Shown piece after piece: positions 9,012 through 17,183 of a stretch of DNA of 64,000 nucleotides. Each line of letters begins with the position of its first letter. The stretch's first letter is position 1. The translations under genes were made by a program, and so were the position numbers. The notes beneath the pieces were generated by a model that did not search any database, was not told where the DNA came from, and worked only from the letters and a program-made list of their open reading frames with translations. Source of the stretch: JBDTCO01 sp039923495 (GTDB taxonomy: Bacteria; Myxococcota_A; Polyangia; Palsa-1104); contig JBDTCO010000042.1 in NCBI GenBank assembly GCA_039923495.1, positions 1 through 64,000 of the forward strand. Reading direction: 5' to 3'.

Positions 9012-9167
9012 ATGACGAAGCTCATCCTGTTCACGCTCGCGATGCTGTGCACGCTCCAGGTCGCGTGTGGCGGCGGTGCCAAGCAGACCAACACCACGAC
9101 CACTGGCGCCACGACCGCGACCCCGGAGAACGCGGGCGGCTCGGCCGAGTCGCAGCCGAGCAAGTAG
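9012..9167 (+). CDS. Small Thr/Gly-rich lipoprotein
   Basis: 51 residues, MTKLILFTLAMLCTLQVAC then a low-complexity tail rich in Gly, Thr, Ala and Ser. The lipobox LQVAC directs lipidation at Cys19. The start is fixed by a strong Shine-Dalgarno GGAGG at 9002-9006, five nt upstream of the ATG. No conserved domain can be seen. It lies between the GH113-like lipoprotein and the barrel gene, probably as part of one transcript. Confidence 0.7.
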   Translation: MTKLILFTLAMLCTLQVACGGGAKQTNTTTTGATTATPENAGGSAESQPSK

Positions 9168-9169
9168 CG

Positions 9170-10144
9170 CTGCGCCTCGCCCGGTACCGGTGCGGGCTCG
9201 CGACCCTGCTCGTCTTGCTGGCGACGCACGCGGGGACCGCGCACGCGGGCGCGTGGGTGCCCGAGCCGGGCCATTTCTACCTCGAGCTGCGCGGGCTGTT
9301 CGTCACGGCGACGCAGGGCTTCTCTCCGGACGGCGGTCGGCGTCAGCTGAAGGCCGGCTCGAGCCTCACTCTTTCGGGCGCGCCCGGTGGTGCGACACCC
9401 GCGCGGCTGCGCGACGGCGCGGCGCTGGTCTACGGCGAGATCGGGCTCGCGACGCGGCTCGCGGTCGTCGTCGACTTCACGCTCGTGCGCTCGGTCACCG
9501 TCGAGCGGCAGGACACGCGCGCGCTCTCGTCGGTGGGTGTGGGTGACCTGCATGCGGGCTTGCGGCTCGTGCTGCTCGACGAGGAGGTGAGCTGCGCAAT
9601 CGAGGCCAAGCTCGGCATCCCGACCGGTCGCTCCGATGGGGAGGTACCGCTCGGCACCGGCGACCTGCGGGGCGAGCTCACGCTGCACCTCGGGCACGTG
9701 TGGGAGCGCGTGCCGTTCTTCGTGCAGGTCGCGCTCGGTGCCGAGCTGCGTGGGAGCGGCACGCAGCGCGTCGAGAGCCCGAGCTTCATGAGCTCCGTCC
9801 ACGATGTGAACGTCGACTACGCGTCGGAGCTCGTCTATGCGGCCGAGGTGGGCTACCTCGCGCGCATCGGTGAGCGCGTGCGCCTCTCGCCGTCGATCCG
9901 AGTCGACGGGGTGTACGGGACGCGCAAGCCCACGACGGACGAGCCCGCGTCCCTCGAAGTCGACCCCATCGCACCGGCCTCGATGCGCTACCTGCGCCTC
10001 ACAGCGCAGCTCGCCGCGGAGATCCGGCCCTCTCCGAAGAAGCCTGGCGCCGTCGTCGTCGGCCTCGGCGGAGGCGCGTTCGTGTGGGGCCAGGGGCTGC
10101 CCGCTGAAGGACAGGTCACCCTCGCGCTCGGGTACAAGCGGTAG
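9170..10144 (+). CDS. Outer-membrane beta-barrel protein (transporter-like), probable CTG start
   Basis: The mature part begins GAWVPEPGHFYLELRG and continues as alternating amphipathic strands to a C-terminal VTLALGYKR, as in outer-membrane barrels. A signal peptide (RLARYRCGLATLLVLLATHAGTAHA) is clear, but no ATG or GTG precedes it in frame without running through the small lipoprotein gene. The best start is CTG at 9170, two nt after that gene's stop, giving about 324 residues; a TTG further in would shorten the signal. It shares the GxWVxxPGH mature N-terminus with the barrel at 43,827-44,900, suggesting one family. Function unknown. Confidence 0.65.
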   Translation: MRLARYRCGLATLLVLLATHAGTAHAGAWVPEPGHFYLELRGLFVTATQGFSPDGGRRQLKAGSSLTLSGAPGGATPARLRDGAALVYGEIGLATRLAVVVDFTLVRSVTVERQDTRALSSVGVGDLHAGLRLVLLDEEVSCAIEAKLGIPTGRSDGEVPLGTGDLRGELTLHLGHVWERVPFFVQVALGAELRGSGTQRVESPSFMSSVHDVNVDYASELVYAAEVGYLARIGERVRLSPSIRVDGVYGTRKPTTDEPASLEVDPIAPASMRYLRLTAQLAAEIRPSPKKPGAVVVGLGGGAFVWGQGLPAEGQVTLALGYKR

Positions 10145-10195
10145 CCGCAGATCGTGGCTCGGTCGTTTGCGCCGTGGTATCGTCATGGCGCCAGC

Positions 10196-11671
10196 GTGAA
10201 TCGACCTCCAGACAAAGACGGCATCGACGAGCACACGAACCCGGGCATGGCGCCGCCAGGGCGTGGGGAGTCGTCGGTCATCGTCGACGGCGTGGATCCT
10301 TCCCCGGGTGCGGCCGCGGCGGCGCCGGACGACGAGGACGAGTTTCCATCGGAGACGACGCGTATCGATCCGAACTTCATGTCGGGCGGCAAGCCTGCGG
10401 GCTCGCCCGTGCGTACCGTCGCGTCGCTCGATCAACTGGCGGCACAGCGCGCGCAGAACGCCCGCTCGTCGGGCTCGAACAGCGCGCCCCCACCCAGCGA
10501 TCGCAGCGATCGCGCGGGCAAGCAGCAGAACGCCAAGCTCGCGGCGCTCAAGTCGCTCTCGCTCGGTGGCGATGGAGGCTCGGGCACCTCGCGTCTGCCG
10601 CCTGCGCCGCGTCCGCAGAGCTCGAGCAAGCTGCCGTGGTTGCTCGTCGTCGCGATGGGCGGTGCCATCGGTGGCAACTACTACTGGACGCACCGGACCC
10701 CGTCGGGGCCCATCGTGCCGTCGGGGCCGGTGCTGCGTACCGAGCGCATCGCGATGACGGGTGGAAGCGGCCAGTCGCATGTCGCGGCCGGCTACACCAA
10801 CGCCATGTTCATCGTGCAGATCGGCACCCCCGTCTCCGGCACCGTCAAGACGCTCGACGTCGACAACAACGACAAGGTGAAGCGCGGTCAGATCGTCGTC
10901 ACGCTCGACGCGTCGGCTGCGCAGGCCGAGCTCGCGCCCGCCATCGCCGCCGTGCGGGACGCCGAGCGCTTGCTCACGCAGACCAACCAGCTCTTCAAGG
11001 CGCAGGCCGCCACCGCCGTCGAGGTCTCGAACGCGCGCGGCGCCGTCGATGTCGCGCGCTCGAAGCTCCGTCCCATCGAGCAGCGCATCGATCAGGCACG
11101 CATCCACGCGCCCAGTGATGCCACGGTCATGGAGGTCCTCGTGCATCCGGGCGAGGCCGTCAACGCGGGCGCGCCGCTGCTCAAGGTCGCCGACCTCACC
11201 AAGCTCGTCGCGGAGGTCGACATCAACGAGAGCGACCTCGTGAAGATCCGTCGTGGCCAGAACGTCGACATCACCTCCGACGCGGCTGCCGACACGTACC
11301 ACGGCAAGGTCCGCGAGATCTCCGCGCAGGCCGATCGCGCGAAGGGCACCGTGCTCGTCAAGGTCGACCTCCAGGTTCCCGACCAGGCGCTGCGTCCGAA
11401 CATGAGCGTCAAGTGCACGTTCCTGCCGATGCAGGGCGAGCAGCCGCGCATGTACATCTCGAAGACCTCGATCAACTCGCAAGGCAACGTCTGGATCATC
11501 GGTCCCGATCACTACACGAGCGCGCGCCCCGTGAAGGTGGGCCAGGTCGTCGGGAGCACCGTGGAGGTGCTCTCGGGGCTCAAGGAAGGCGACGAGATCG
11601 TCTCCGACTCGAGCCTCGTGCGCGATCACCAGCTCATCGCCCCACCAGCGCCGCCACCGCCGGCGCAGTAG
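10196..11671 (+). CDS. Efflux periplasmic adaptor (HlyD/RND membrane-fusion family) with long cytoplasmic tail
   Basis: 491 residues from GTG 10196. The first about 140 residues are disordered and charged, then one membrane segment (KLPWLLVVAMGGAIGGNYYW). The rest is a membrane-fusion protein: first biotinyl/lipoyl half at VSGTVKTLDVDNNDKVKRGQ, an alpha-hairpin (about 240-300), second lipoyl half at APSDATVMEVLVHPGEAV, and a beta-barrel with LVAEVDINESDLVKIRRGQ. The long N-terminal tail is unusual for the family. A TolC-like gene converges on it 9 nt downstream, but no RND, ABC or MFS pump is in the window. A GTG at 10154 is an alternative start. Confidence 0.85.
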   Translation: MNRPPDKDGIDEHTNPGMAPPGRGESSVIVDGVDPSPGAAAAAPDDEDEFPSETTRIDPNFMSGGKPAGSPVRTVASLDQLAAQRAQNARSSGSNSAPPPSDRSDRAGKQQNAKLAALKSLSLGGDGGSGTSRLPPAPRPQSSSKLPWLLVVAMGGAIGGNYYWTHRTPSGPIVPSGPVLRTERIAMTGGSGQSHVAAGYTNAMFIVQIGTPVSGTVKTLDVDNNDKVKRGQIVVTLDASAAQAELAPAIAAVRDAERLLTQTNQLFKAQAATAVEVSNARGAVDVARSKLRPIEQRIDQARIHAPSDATVMEVLVHPGEAVNAGAPLLKVADLTKLVAEVDINESDLVKIRRGQNVDITSDAAADTYHGKVREISAQADRAKGTVLVKVDLQVPDQALRPNMSVKCTFLPMQGEQPRMYISKTSINSQGNVWIIGPDHYTSARPVKVGQVVGSTVEVLSGLKEGDEIVSDSSLVRDHQLIAPPAPPPPAQ

Positions 11672-11680
11672 CCACGACGC

Positions 11681-13009
11681 TCAGAGCTTGATCGTGCCCT
11701 CTGCGAAGAGCAGCTGGTACGCGGCGAGCTCGCGCTGGTACTGCGACTGCGCCTTGTTGGTCTCGGCCTCGAACACCGCGACCTGCGCGGTGAGCACGTC
11801 GATCGGGAGCGCCTTGCCGAGCTTGTACTGGAGCGAGACGAGCTCGTAGTTCTTCTGCGCGGCCGCCTGCTGCGCGGTCGCGATCTCGATGGCCTTGTTG
11901 GCGGTCTGCAGCAGGGCGAGCGCCTGGCGCACGTCGTCGCCGACGTGGCGGCGTTGCAGCGACTCCTGGTAGGCGGCGACATACGTGTGCTCCTTCTGGA
12001 GCTTCACGTTGATCCACTCGGTGCCCGCCTGGAAGATCGGCAGCGTGAACGTGCCGAAGATGCCGTACGTCGGGAAACGGAAGTCCGTGGGACTGCTCGA
12101 GAGCGCCGTGACGACGTAGCCGCCCTGGAGGGTGATGTCGAGGGTGGGCCACAGGATCTGCGACTCGAGCTGGCTCACCGTCGCCCGCGATTGCAGCGTC
12201 GCGAAGTGCAGCGCGCGGAGGTCTGCACGATTGTTGGGCGCGCGCTCCATGGCCTCGGTGAGCGCAGCCTGCGATGGCGTCGGCGGCAGCGTGAGGATGC
12301 CCGGCGGCGGGACGCCGATGAGGCGCTGGAACTGCGACGCCTGTATCTTCAGCGCGCCCTCGGCGCTGTTGACGCTGATCTGCGCACGGTTGAGGTCGAT
12401 CTGCGCGAGCAGGACGGCGGTGACGAGCGCGGCACCGGCGCGCTGCTTGTCGGTGGCCGATTGCACCTGCTGCTCGCCGCGCTGCACGGCACCCTGCGCG
12501 ATGATCACCTGCGTGCGTGCCTGGAGCACCCCGATGAACACCGTCGCGACATCGAACATGAGCTGCTGCTTGGCGCGCAGCAGCAACTGCTCGGCGCCCT
12601 GGATGCCGAGCGCGGCTTGCCGACGCGCGTCGAAGATCGCCCGGCGGAACACCGGCTGCGCGATCGAGGCGATCGCGCTGAACTGGTACGGCGCCTGGAT
12701 GCCGAGGCCTGCCGCGATCCCCGCGACCGGCTGCGCCTTCGCGTTGTTCTGGTAGCGACCCGTGAGGACGCCCGTGATGGTGGGCGCCACCATCGTGAGC
12801 TGCTGCGTGTACGTCGTGTCCGCGATGTCGCGGTTGCCGACTGCGACCTGCACCTGCTGGCTGGTGCTGAGGGCGAGCTCGTAGGCCTCGCTGAGGCTGA
12901 GCTCCTTCGGTCGCGAGTCCGCACGCGCAACGTCGTGCGCCGCGCTCAACCCGCAGAAGGCCAGGCCGACAGAGAAGAGTAGCGCCGTGAGGCTAGCCCT
13001 TCGGAGCAA
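11681..13009 (-). CDS. TolC-family outer-membrane efflux protein
   Basis: About 442 residues with signal peptide (LTALLFSVGLAFCGLSAAHDVARA) and two internally similar halves of long helices, typical of the TolC/OEP family: LSLSEAYELALSTSQQVQ at the N-terminus, then QLLLRAKQQLMFDV and LLQTANKAIEIATAQQ helices and an EAETNKAQSQYQRELAAY end. It should form the trimeric exit duct of an efflux pump or type I exporter. The start is uncertain: TTG 13009 overlaps the ComA stop by 17 nt, while an ATG at 13057 gives a longer N-terminus. Its probable partner is the adaptor that converges on it from the plus strand. Confidence 0.87.
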   Translation of the reverse strand: MLRRASLTALLFSVGLAFCGLSAAHDVARADSRPKELSLSEAYELALSTSQQVQVAVGNRDIADTTYTQQLTMVAPTITGVLTGRYQNNAKAQPVAGIAAGLGIQAPYQFSAIASIAQPVFRRAIFDARRQAALGIQGAEQLLLRAKQQLMFDVATVFIGVLQARTQVIIAQGAVQRGEQQVQSATDKQRAGAALVTAVLLAQIDLNRAQISVNSAEGALKIQASQFQRLIGVPPPGILTLPPTPSQAALTEAMERAPNNRADLRALHFATLQSRATVSQLESQILWPTLDITLQGGYVVTALSSSPTDFRFPTYGIFGTFTLPIFQAGTEWINVKLQKEHTYVAAYQESLQRRHVGDDVRQALALLQTANKAIEIATAQQAAAQKNYELVSLQYKLGKALPIDVLTAQVAVFEAETNKAQSQYQRELAAYQLLFAEGTIKL

Positions 13010-13763
13010 CTTTGGAGCGCTCGAACGTGTGGAGGAGAGTGTGCTCCTTGAGGCCAAGTCGGAAGGACTCCAGCGTGAGGAGATCGGTGGGGGGGATGTT
13101 GCCGAGGTTCACGTTCGGCCCGAAGCGCTTGATCATCCAGACCTGTTGTTTGCGCTCGAACGCCTCGAACACGAGCTTGTCGAGGCTCGTGGCCTCGATG
13201 ACCTCGTCGACGAAGTCGGAGCGGATGTCGTGACCGACCGGACCGATCTCGCGACCCTCGACGACGATCTTGTGCGCGCCGGCCGCGAGCTCCTCGTGCA
13301 CGACGGTCTTCCAGTCGCGCACCTGGCGATCGATCTTGCCGCCGATCTCGGAGAAGACCTCGACGTGCTTCGCGAACTTCTCGAGCCACATCAGCTTGTC
13401 CTTGTGCGACATGTCGATGACGCCATCGGAGAGCTCGATGTGCAGCTTGTGGTGCACCGCGAAGTCGAGCAGCTGCGGCACTCGATTGCGGAGGTAGGCG
13501 TACTCGAAGAGCGTGCCACCGAGCATCGGCGTGATGCCGTGGTGGCGGTAGCGCTCGAGCTTGGCCTCGAGGTTCGCCGTGATGAGCGACGAGCCCCAGG
13601 CAATCTTCGCGTAGTCGCAGTAAGGACCTGCTACCTCGGCAAAGTCGTCGATGCCCCTGATGCCCATCTGACCCTTGTCGATCATGAGCGTCAGACCGTT
13701 GGTTCGCGGCTTCGCCGTACGCTCACCGCGGTCGAGCAGTGCGTTGGTCAGCTGTGCTGTCAC
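12993..13763 (-). CDS. comA: Phosphosulfolactate synthase ComA
   Basis: 256 residues matching the ComA family (TIM barrel adding sulfite to phosphoenolpyruvate to give (2R)-phospho-3-sulfolactate). Recognisable blocks: GLTLMIDKGQMG at the N-terminus, YCDYAKIAWGSSL, GITPMLGGTLFEYA, IELSDGVIDM, and the C-terminal EAFERKQQVWMIKRFGP with NVNLGNI. The GTG start is supported by a Shine-Dalgarno AAGGAG at 13769-13774. The gene lies between an ATP-grasp enzyme (118 nt upstream, same strand) and TolC. The next pathway step, ComB, is about 13 kb away on the other strand. In bacteria the product may feed sulfolactate or coenzyme M-like compounds; which one is unknown here. Confidence 0.9.
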   Translation of the reverse strand: MTAQLTNALLDRGERTAKPRTNGLTLMIDKGQMGIRGIDDFAEVAGPYCDYAKIAWGSSLITANLEAKLERYRHHGITPMLGGTLFEYAYLRNRVPQLLDFAVHHKLHIELSDGVIDMSHKDKLMWLEKFAKHVEVFSEIGGKIDRQVRDWKTVVHEELAAGAHKIVVEGREIGPVGHDIRSDFVDEVIEATSLDKLVFEAFERKQQVWMIKRFGPNVNLGNIPPTDLLTLESFRLGLKEHTLLHTFERSKVAPKG

Positions 13764-13768
13764 GAGAA

Positions 13769-13774
13769 CTCCTT
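13769..13774 (-). promoter_or_regulatory. Shine-Dalgarno deciding the comA GTG start
   Basis: AAGGAG on the minus strand, five nt before the GTG at 13763. It lies in a comparatively AT-rich 118-bp gap (TTAATAATC is visible) that probably also holds a promoter, though no clean -35/-10 pair is seen. Confidence 0.6.
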
Positions 13775-13881
13775 CGCGATACCGTATCGGCTTTTTCTGG
13801 ACGACGAAAGATTATTAAGCTGGCCGACGCTCTGTACAGAATGGCTTGGGCCCGGGGTGGATTGGGATTGTCGTCAGGTGC

Positions 13882-15231
13882 TCAGGCAGGGCACGCGGCG
13901 ATGAGCCCCGCGGTTCGCGCGCTGATGATTGTCGTGTCGGCGGAGCGTACGAGGATGCCCCCTTGTGTGCCGAGGTAGTCGTAGATGCCGTACGAGAGCT
14001 GCGCGCCGGTGAGGAGGTCTCTGTTCGGCTCGATGAAGTCCTGTAGCACCCACTCGGGGTCGGACCACACCTCGTCGAGCTTGTGCGCCCACGCATCGGG
14101 GCCGACGTCGCGGCCGATGAGGACGCCGTGCGAGCCGCCGAAGCGACAGGGCTTGAGCACGAGCTCCGCGCGCCGGCGTCGGGCTTCCTCGGGCGTGAAG
14201 GCCGAGTGCCGCGCGCGATGATCGATCGTCTCGGCGACGTGCGCGTGGAGGTACGCGCGATCGTCGGTGGTCAGGGGCAGCTCGGGGCGGTCGATCCACG
14301 CGAGCAGCGCCTTCGACAGCGCGCGATACGAGCGCAGCGGCGAGAAGATCGTGAAGGTGCGCTCCGCCAGTGCCTCGGCGAAGCCGGGCAGCGAGAGCAC
14401 GGCCTCCGTCGAGCTGCCGGCGTTCGAGTAGTCGCCGACCTTCGACGCGAAGCGTGTCTGCTCGTACCTTTGCTGCTGGTAGCCGAGATAGAAGACCCAG
14501 TCCGCCCACAGCGCATCGACGCGTGTCGCCCCCACGTACAGACCACCCCCATCGACTCGTACGTCACCGGGCCTGCCGAGCACGGGCTCCAGCCCCGCCC
14601 GACGCAGCTCGTGCGCCCACTGGAGCTTCGAGCCCCGGTGCATGCCCGGCATGAGCAACAGGCCGACGGTGGGACGCTCGGGCTTGCTCGCCACGGTCTC
14701 GTCGATGAAGCGGCGCATGCTCGCGGTCTTGTCGCGCGAGAACGCATCGAGCGACGCCGCGAACGGGTCGCCCTGCCTGTGGAGCGCGTGCGCCATGTAC
14801 GCGATGCCGCGCTGGTGCAGGGTCGAGACGCCGATGGGGTTCAGCTCGATGACGCGGAGCTTGCCGTCGGCGTCGAGGACGCAGTCGTAGCGCCCGAGCA
14901 CGAGCGGCGAGCGATCGCCCTCGGCCTCCGCGATGCGCTCGTACGGCTGGCCGATCTGGCGCGCGGGCTCGGCAGCGAGCGCGCCCTTCGCGTCGACGAT
15001 CGCGCGATAGAACCTGTCGAAGCGGGTGACGAGCTCGTTCGCTTTCTCGACGAGCCACGAGGCCGCCGTGGCGGGCCGGCTCAGCGCCGCGGCGAGGCCT
15101 TCCGAGCGCAAGAAGGGCCGATCGCGCAGCTCCTCTTCGAGCGCCGTCCACACCCCGTCTGCCAGCGCGGGTCGAAGGCCCGTGTCATCGGACGACGCTG
15201 AACGTGGATCGGAGTCATCGGAAGGCTTCAT
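13882..15231 (-). CDS. ATP-grasp-type ligase (circularly permuted ATP-grasp style)
   Basis: 449 residues from ATG 15231. Diagnostic parts are RYDCVLDADGKLRVIELNPI, the acidic strand and Asn/Glu metal ligands seen in ATP-grasp enzymes; LVLKPCRFGGSHGVLIGRDV, a Lys/Gly-rich nucleotide-binding loop; and the ending YDYLGTQGGILVRSADTTI. Such enzymes form amide bonds through acyl phosphates. It is divergent from gamma-glutamyltransferase with only 28 nt between start codons, and ComA follows on the same strand. The neighbours suggest a small peptide or amide metabolite; the substrate is not identifiable. A second enzyme of this general type lies at 29,995-31,251. Confidence 0.7.
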   Translation of the reverse strand: MKPSDDSDPRSASSDDTGLRPALADGVWTALEEELRDRPFLRSEGLAAALSRPATAASWLVEKANELVTRFDRFYRAIVDAKGALAAEPARQIGQPYERIAEAEGDRSPLVLGRYDCVLDADGKLRVIELNPIGVSTLHQRGIAYMAHALHRQGDPFAASLDAFSRDKTASMRRFIDETVASKPERPTVGLLLMPGMHRGSKLQWAHELRRAGLEPVLGRPGDVRVDGGGLYVGATRVDALWADWVFYLGYQQQRYEQTRFASKVGDYSNAGSSTEAVLSLPGFAEALAERTFTIFSPLRSYRALSKALLAWIDRPELPLTTDDRAYLHAHVAETIDHRARHSAFTPEEARRRRAELVLKPCRFGGSHGVLIGRDVGPDAWAHKLDEVWSDPEWVLQDFIEPNRDLLTGAQLSYGIYDYLGTQGGILVRSADTTIISARTAGLIAACPA

Positions 15232-15232
15232 C

Positions 15233-15259
15233 GGCCCGCATGATATCGTCTCGCGGGCC
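15233..15259. promoter_or_regulatory. Inverted repeat filling the gap between divergent starts
   Basis: GGCCCGC (15233-15239) and GCGGGCC (15253-15259) form perfect 7-bp arms around a 13-bp spacer containing the palindrome GATATC. The repeat abuts both start codons (CAT at 15229-15231, ATG at 15260-15262), so it is placed to act on both genes as an operator or as a paired 5' hairpin. Confidence 0.5.
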
Positions 15260-16912
15260 ATGCGTCCCAGCTCACCGCAGCCGACAGCCAACCTTGCGAA
15301 CGGCTGCGTCGTCTCGTACTGCGCGAACGCGTCGGCGGTGGGCGCGCGGGTCCTGCGCCAGGGCGGCAACGCCATGGACGCGGCCGTCGCCACGTCGCTC
15401 GCGCTCGCGGTCACCTACCCGCAGGCCGGAAACCTCGGCGGGGGTGGCTTCCTCCTTCACAAGCCGAAGGGCGGCGAGGCGAGCTTCCTCGACTATCGGG
15501 AGACCGCGCCGCGCCGCCTCACCTCCGAGCTGTTCCTGCACGAGGGCGCGCGCGACGAGCGCCGTGCGACGCGCGGAGGCCTCCCCGTCGCCACACCCGG
15601 CACGGTCGCGGGGCTCGCGGAGGCGCTCGCGAAGCACGGCAGCTGGAGCTGGAAGGACGTGGTCACGCCGGCGCTCGAGCTCGCGCGTCGCGGTGTGTGG
15701 CTGACGACGCGACAGTCGCGCTACCTCGAGCTCTACACCGATGTGTTCTCCGAGTTCGAGCCGACCGCGCGCACGTTTCTGCCGGGTGGGGTGCCGCTGC
15801 TGCCGGGCGAGCTCTTCGTGCAGCCCGAGCTCGCGTGGACGCTCGAGCGCCTCGCGGAAGAAGGTCCGCGCACGTTCTACGAGGGCGAGCTGGGCGAGCG
15901 CGTCGTCCGCACCGTGCGGGCGTACGGCGGCGTGCTCGACATGGACGATCTGCGTGACTACACGCCCGTGTGGCGCGAGCCGTTGCACCGCACGTTCCTC
16001 GGTCGCGCGGTGGTGGCACCATCGCTGCCGTCGGGTGGTGGCATCGTGCTGCTCGCGTGCCTCGGTCTGTTCGAGGCCGAGGGACTCTCGTCGACCCCCC
16101 CGAACAGCGTCGAGCGCCTCAGCGCGTACGGTCGCGTGATGCGCGTGGCGTTCAAGCTGCGCGGCGCGCTGCTCGGTGACCCCGATCGTCTCGCGCCGGC
16201 CACGCAGGCGCGCGCGAGAGAGATCGCCGAGCGAGGCTTTGCGCGTGGCGACCTCGGCAGGCTCGAGCGCTCGCTCGCCGAGGTCGACTCGCGGCTCGGT
16301 GGAGAGCAGAACACCACCCATCTGTGTGTCATCGACTCTGCGGGCAACGCGGTGTCGAACACGTACAGCCTCAACACGATCTTCGGCGCGAAGCTCGTCG
16401 TCGATGGCGGCGGCTTCTTCCTCAACAACAGCATCGACGACTTCAGTCTCGCCGATGGTGCGCCCAACTGGTACGAGCTCGCCGATGGCAAGGACAACCG
16501 CCTCGAACCCGGCAAGCGCCCGGTCAGCTCGATGACCCCGTCGCTGTTCCTGCGCGACGAGCAGCGTACCTCCCCGGTCGAGCTCGTGATCGGCGGCTCG
16601 GGTGGCCCCCGCATCCCGACGCTCATCTTCCAGATCGCGCAGGCGACGCTAGGCGATGGCCTCCCGCTCGAGGAGTCGGTGCGTCAGCCGCGCGTGCACC
16701 ATCAGGACGCACCGCACGAGCTCGCGGTCGAAGAGGCGCTGCGTCCGGCGATCCGGCAGGCGGTCGAAGCAGGCAGCAAGGCGACGCTCGGCCCCGTCGT
16801 CACGACGCCGGTGCTCGGCGTCTGCGCGGCGCTCCACGTCGCGCAGGCGGGCCCACAGACCGGCTCGCCCACGCTCTCCGCGGTTCTGGATTCTCGCTTC
16901 ACGCTGGTCTAA
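15260..16912 (+). CDS. ggt: Gamma-glutamyltransferase family protein, no signal peptide
   Basis: 550 residues with the Ntn-hydrolase GGT signature EQNTTHLCVID. The first Thr of NTTH (about Thr352) is the expected autoprocessing site and catalytic nucleophile of the small subunit. SSMTPSL and GGSGGPRIPT (oxyanion region) follow, and AGNLGGGGFLL is the large-subunit glycine motif. Unlike most periplasmic GGTs it begins MRPSSPQPTANLANGC with no signal peptide, so it may work in the cytoplasm. It is divergent from an ATP-grasp ligase and 12 nt upstream of an MbtH gene, suggesting trimming of a gamma-glutamyl intermediate in a biosynthetic pathway rather than glutathione salvage (inference). Confidence 0.88.
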   Translation: MRPSSPQPTANLANGCVVSYCANASAVGARVLRQGGNAMDAAVATSLALAVTYPQAGNLGGGGFLLHKPKGGEASFLDYRETAPRRLTSELFLHEGARDERRATRGGLPVATPGTVAGLAEALAKHGSWSWKDVVTPALELARRGVWLTTRQSRYLELYTDVFSEFEPTARTFLPGGVPLLPGELFVQPELAWTLERLAEEGPRTFYEGELGERVVRTVRAYGGVLDMDDLRDYTPVWREPLHRTFLGRAVVAPSLPSGGGIVLLACLGLFEAEGLSSTPPNSVERLSAYGRVMRVAFKLRGALLGDPDRLAPATQARAREIAERGFARGDLGRLERSLAEVDSRLGGEQNTTHLCVIDSAGNAVSNTYSLNTIFGAKLVVDGGGFFLNNSIDDFSLADGAPNWYELADGKDNRLEPGKRPVSSMTPSLFLRDEQRTSPVELVIGGSGGPRIPTLIFQIAQATLGDGLPLEESVRQPRVHHQDAPHELAVEEALRPAIRQAVEAGSKATLGPVVTTPVLGVCAALHVAQAGPQTGSPTLSAVLDSRFTLV

Positions 16913-16924
16913 GCTGCTCACGCG

Positions 16925-17146
16925 ATGAGTGCAGACGACGAAGACAACCGCACCTACAAGGTGGTTGTGAACCACGAGGAGCAGTACTCCGTGTGGCTCG
17001 CCGATCGCGAGGCGCCGGCGGGCTGGAGAGAGGTCGGCAAATCGGGAACCAAGGCCGAGTGCCTGTCGCACATCAAAGACGTATGGACCGACATGCGCCC
17101 GCTCAGCCTTCGCAAGCACATGGAAGCCGACGCGCAGAAGCAGTGA
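16925..17146 (+). CDS. MbtH-family protein
   Basis: 73 residues with the MbtH core: NHEEQYSVWLADREAPAGW, then SGTKAECLSHIKDVWTDMRP and a C-terminal LRKHM. MbtH proteins bind and activate adenylation domains of non-ribosomal peptide synthetases. No NRPS is in this window. It follows GGT by 12 nt, presumably co-transcribed. It may serve an NRPS elsewhere in the genome or a stand-alone adenylating enzyme. The family call is firm; the partner is unknown. Confidence 0.93.
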   Translation: MSADDEDNRTYKVVVNHEEQYSVWLADREAPAGWREVGKSGTKAECLSHIKDVWTDMRPLSLRKHMEADAQKQ

Positions 17147-17183
17147 TTGTCTCCTGTGACGCCAGCGCCCCCGGGGTGACTCC

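Noticed and set aside
8741..11629. A very long open frame (962 codons) on the minus strand
   Set aside because: It lies antisense to the barrel and adaptor genes and its translation is His/Arg/Asp-rich with no domain. It results from high third-position GC.
16925..17146. A local NRPS cluster
   Set aside because: Only MbtH and stand-alone adenylating enzymes are found; no condensation or carrier-protein domain appears.
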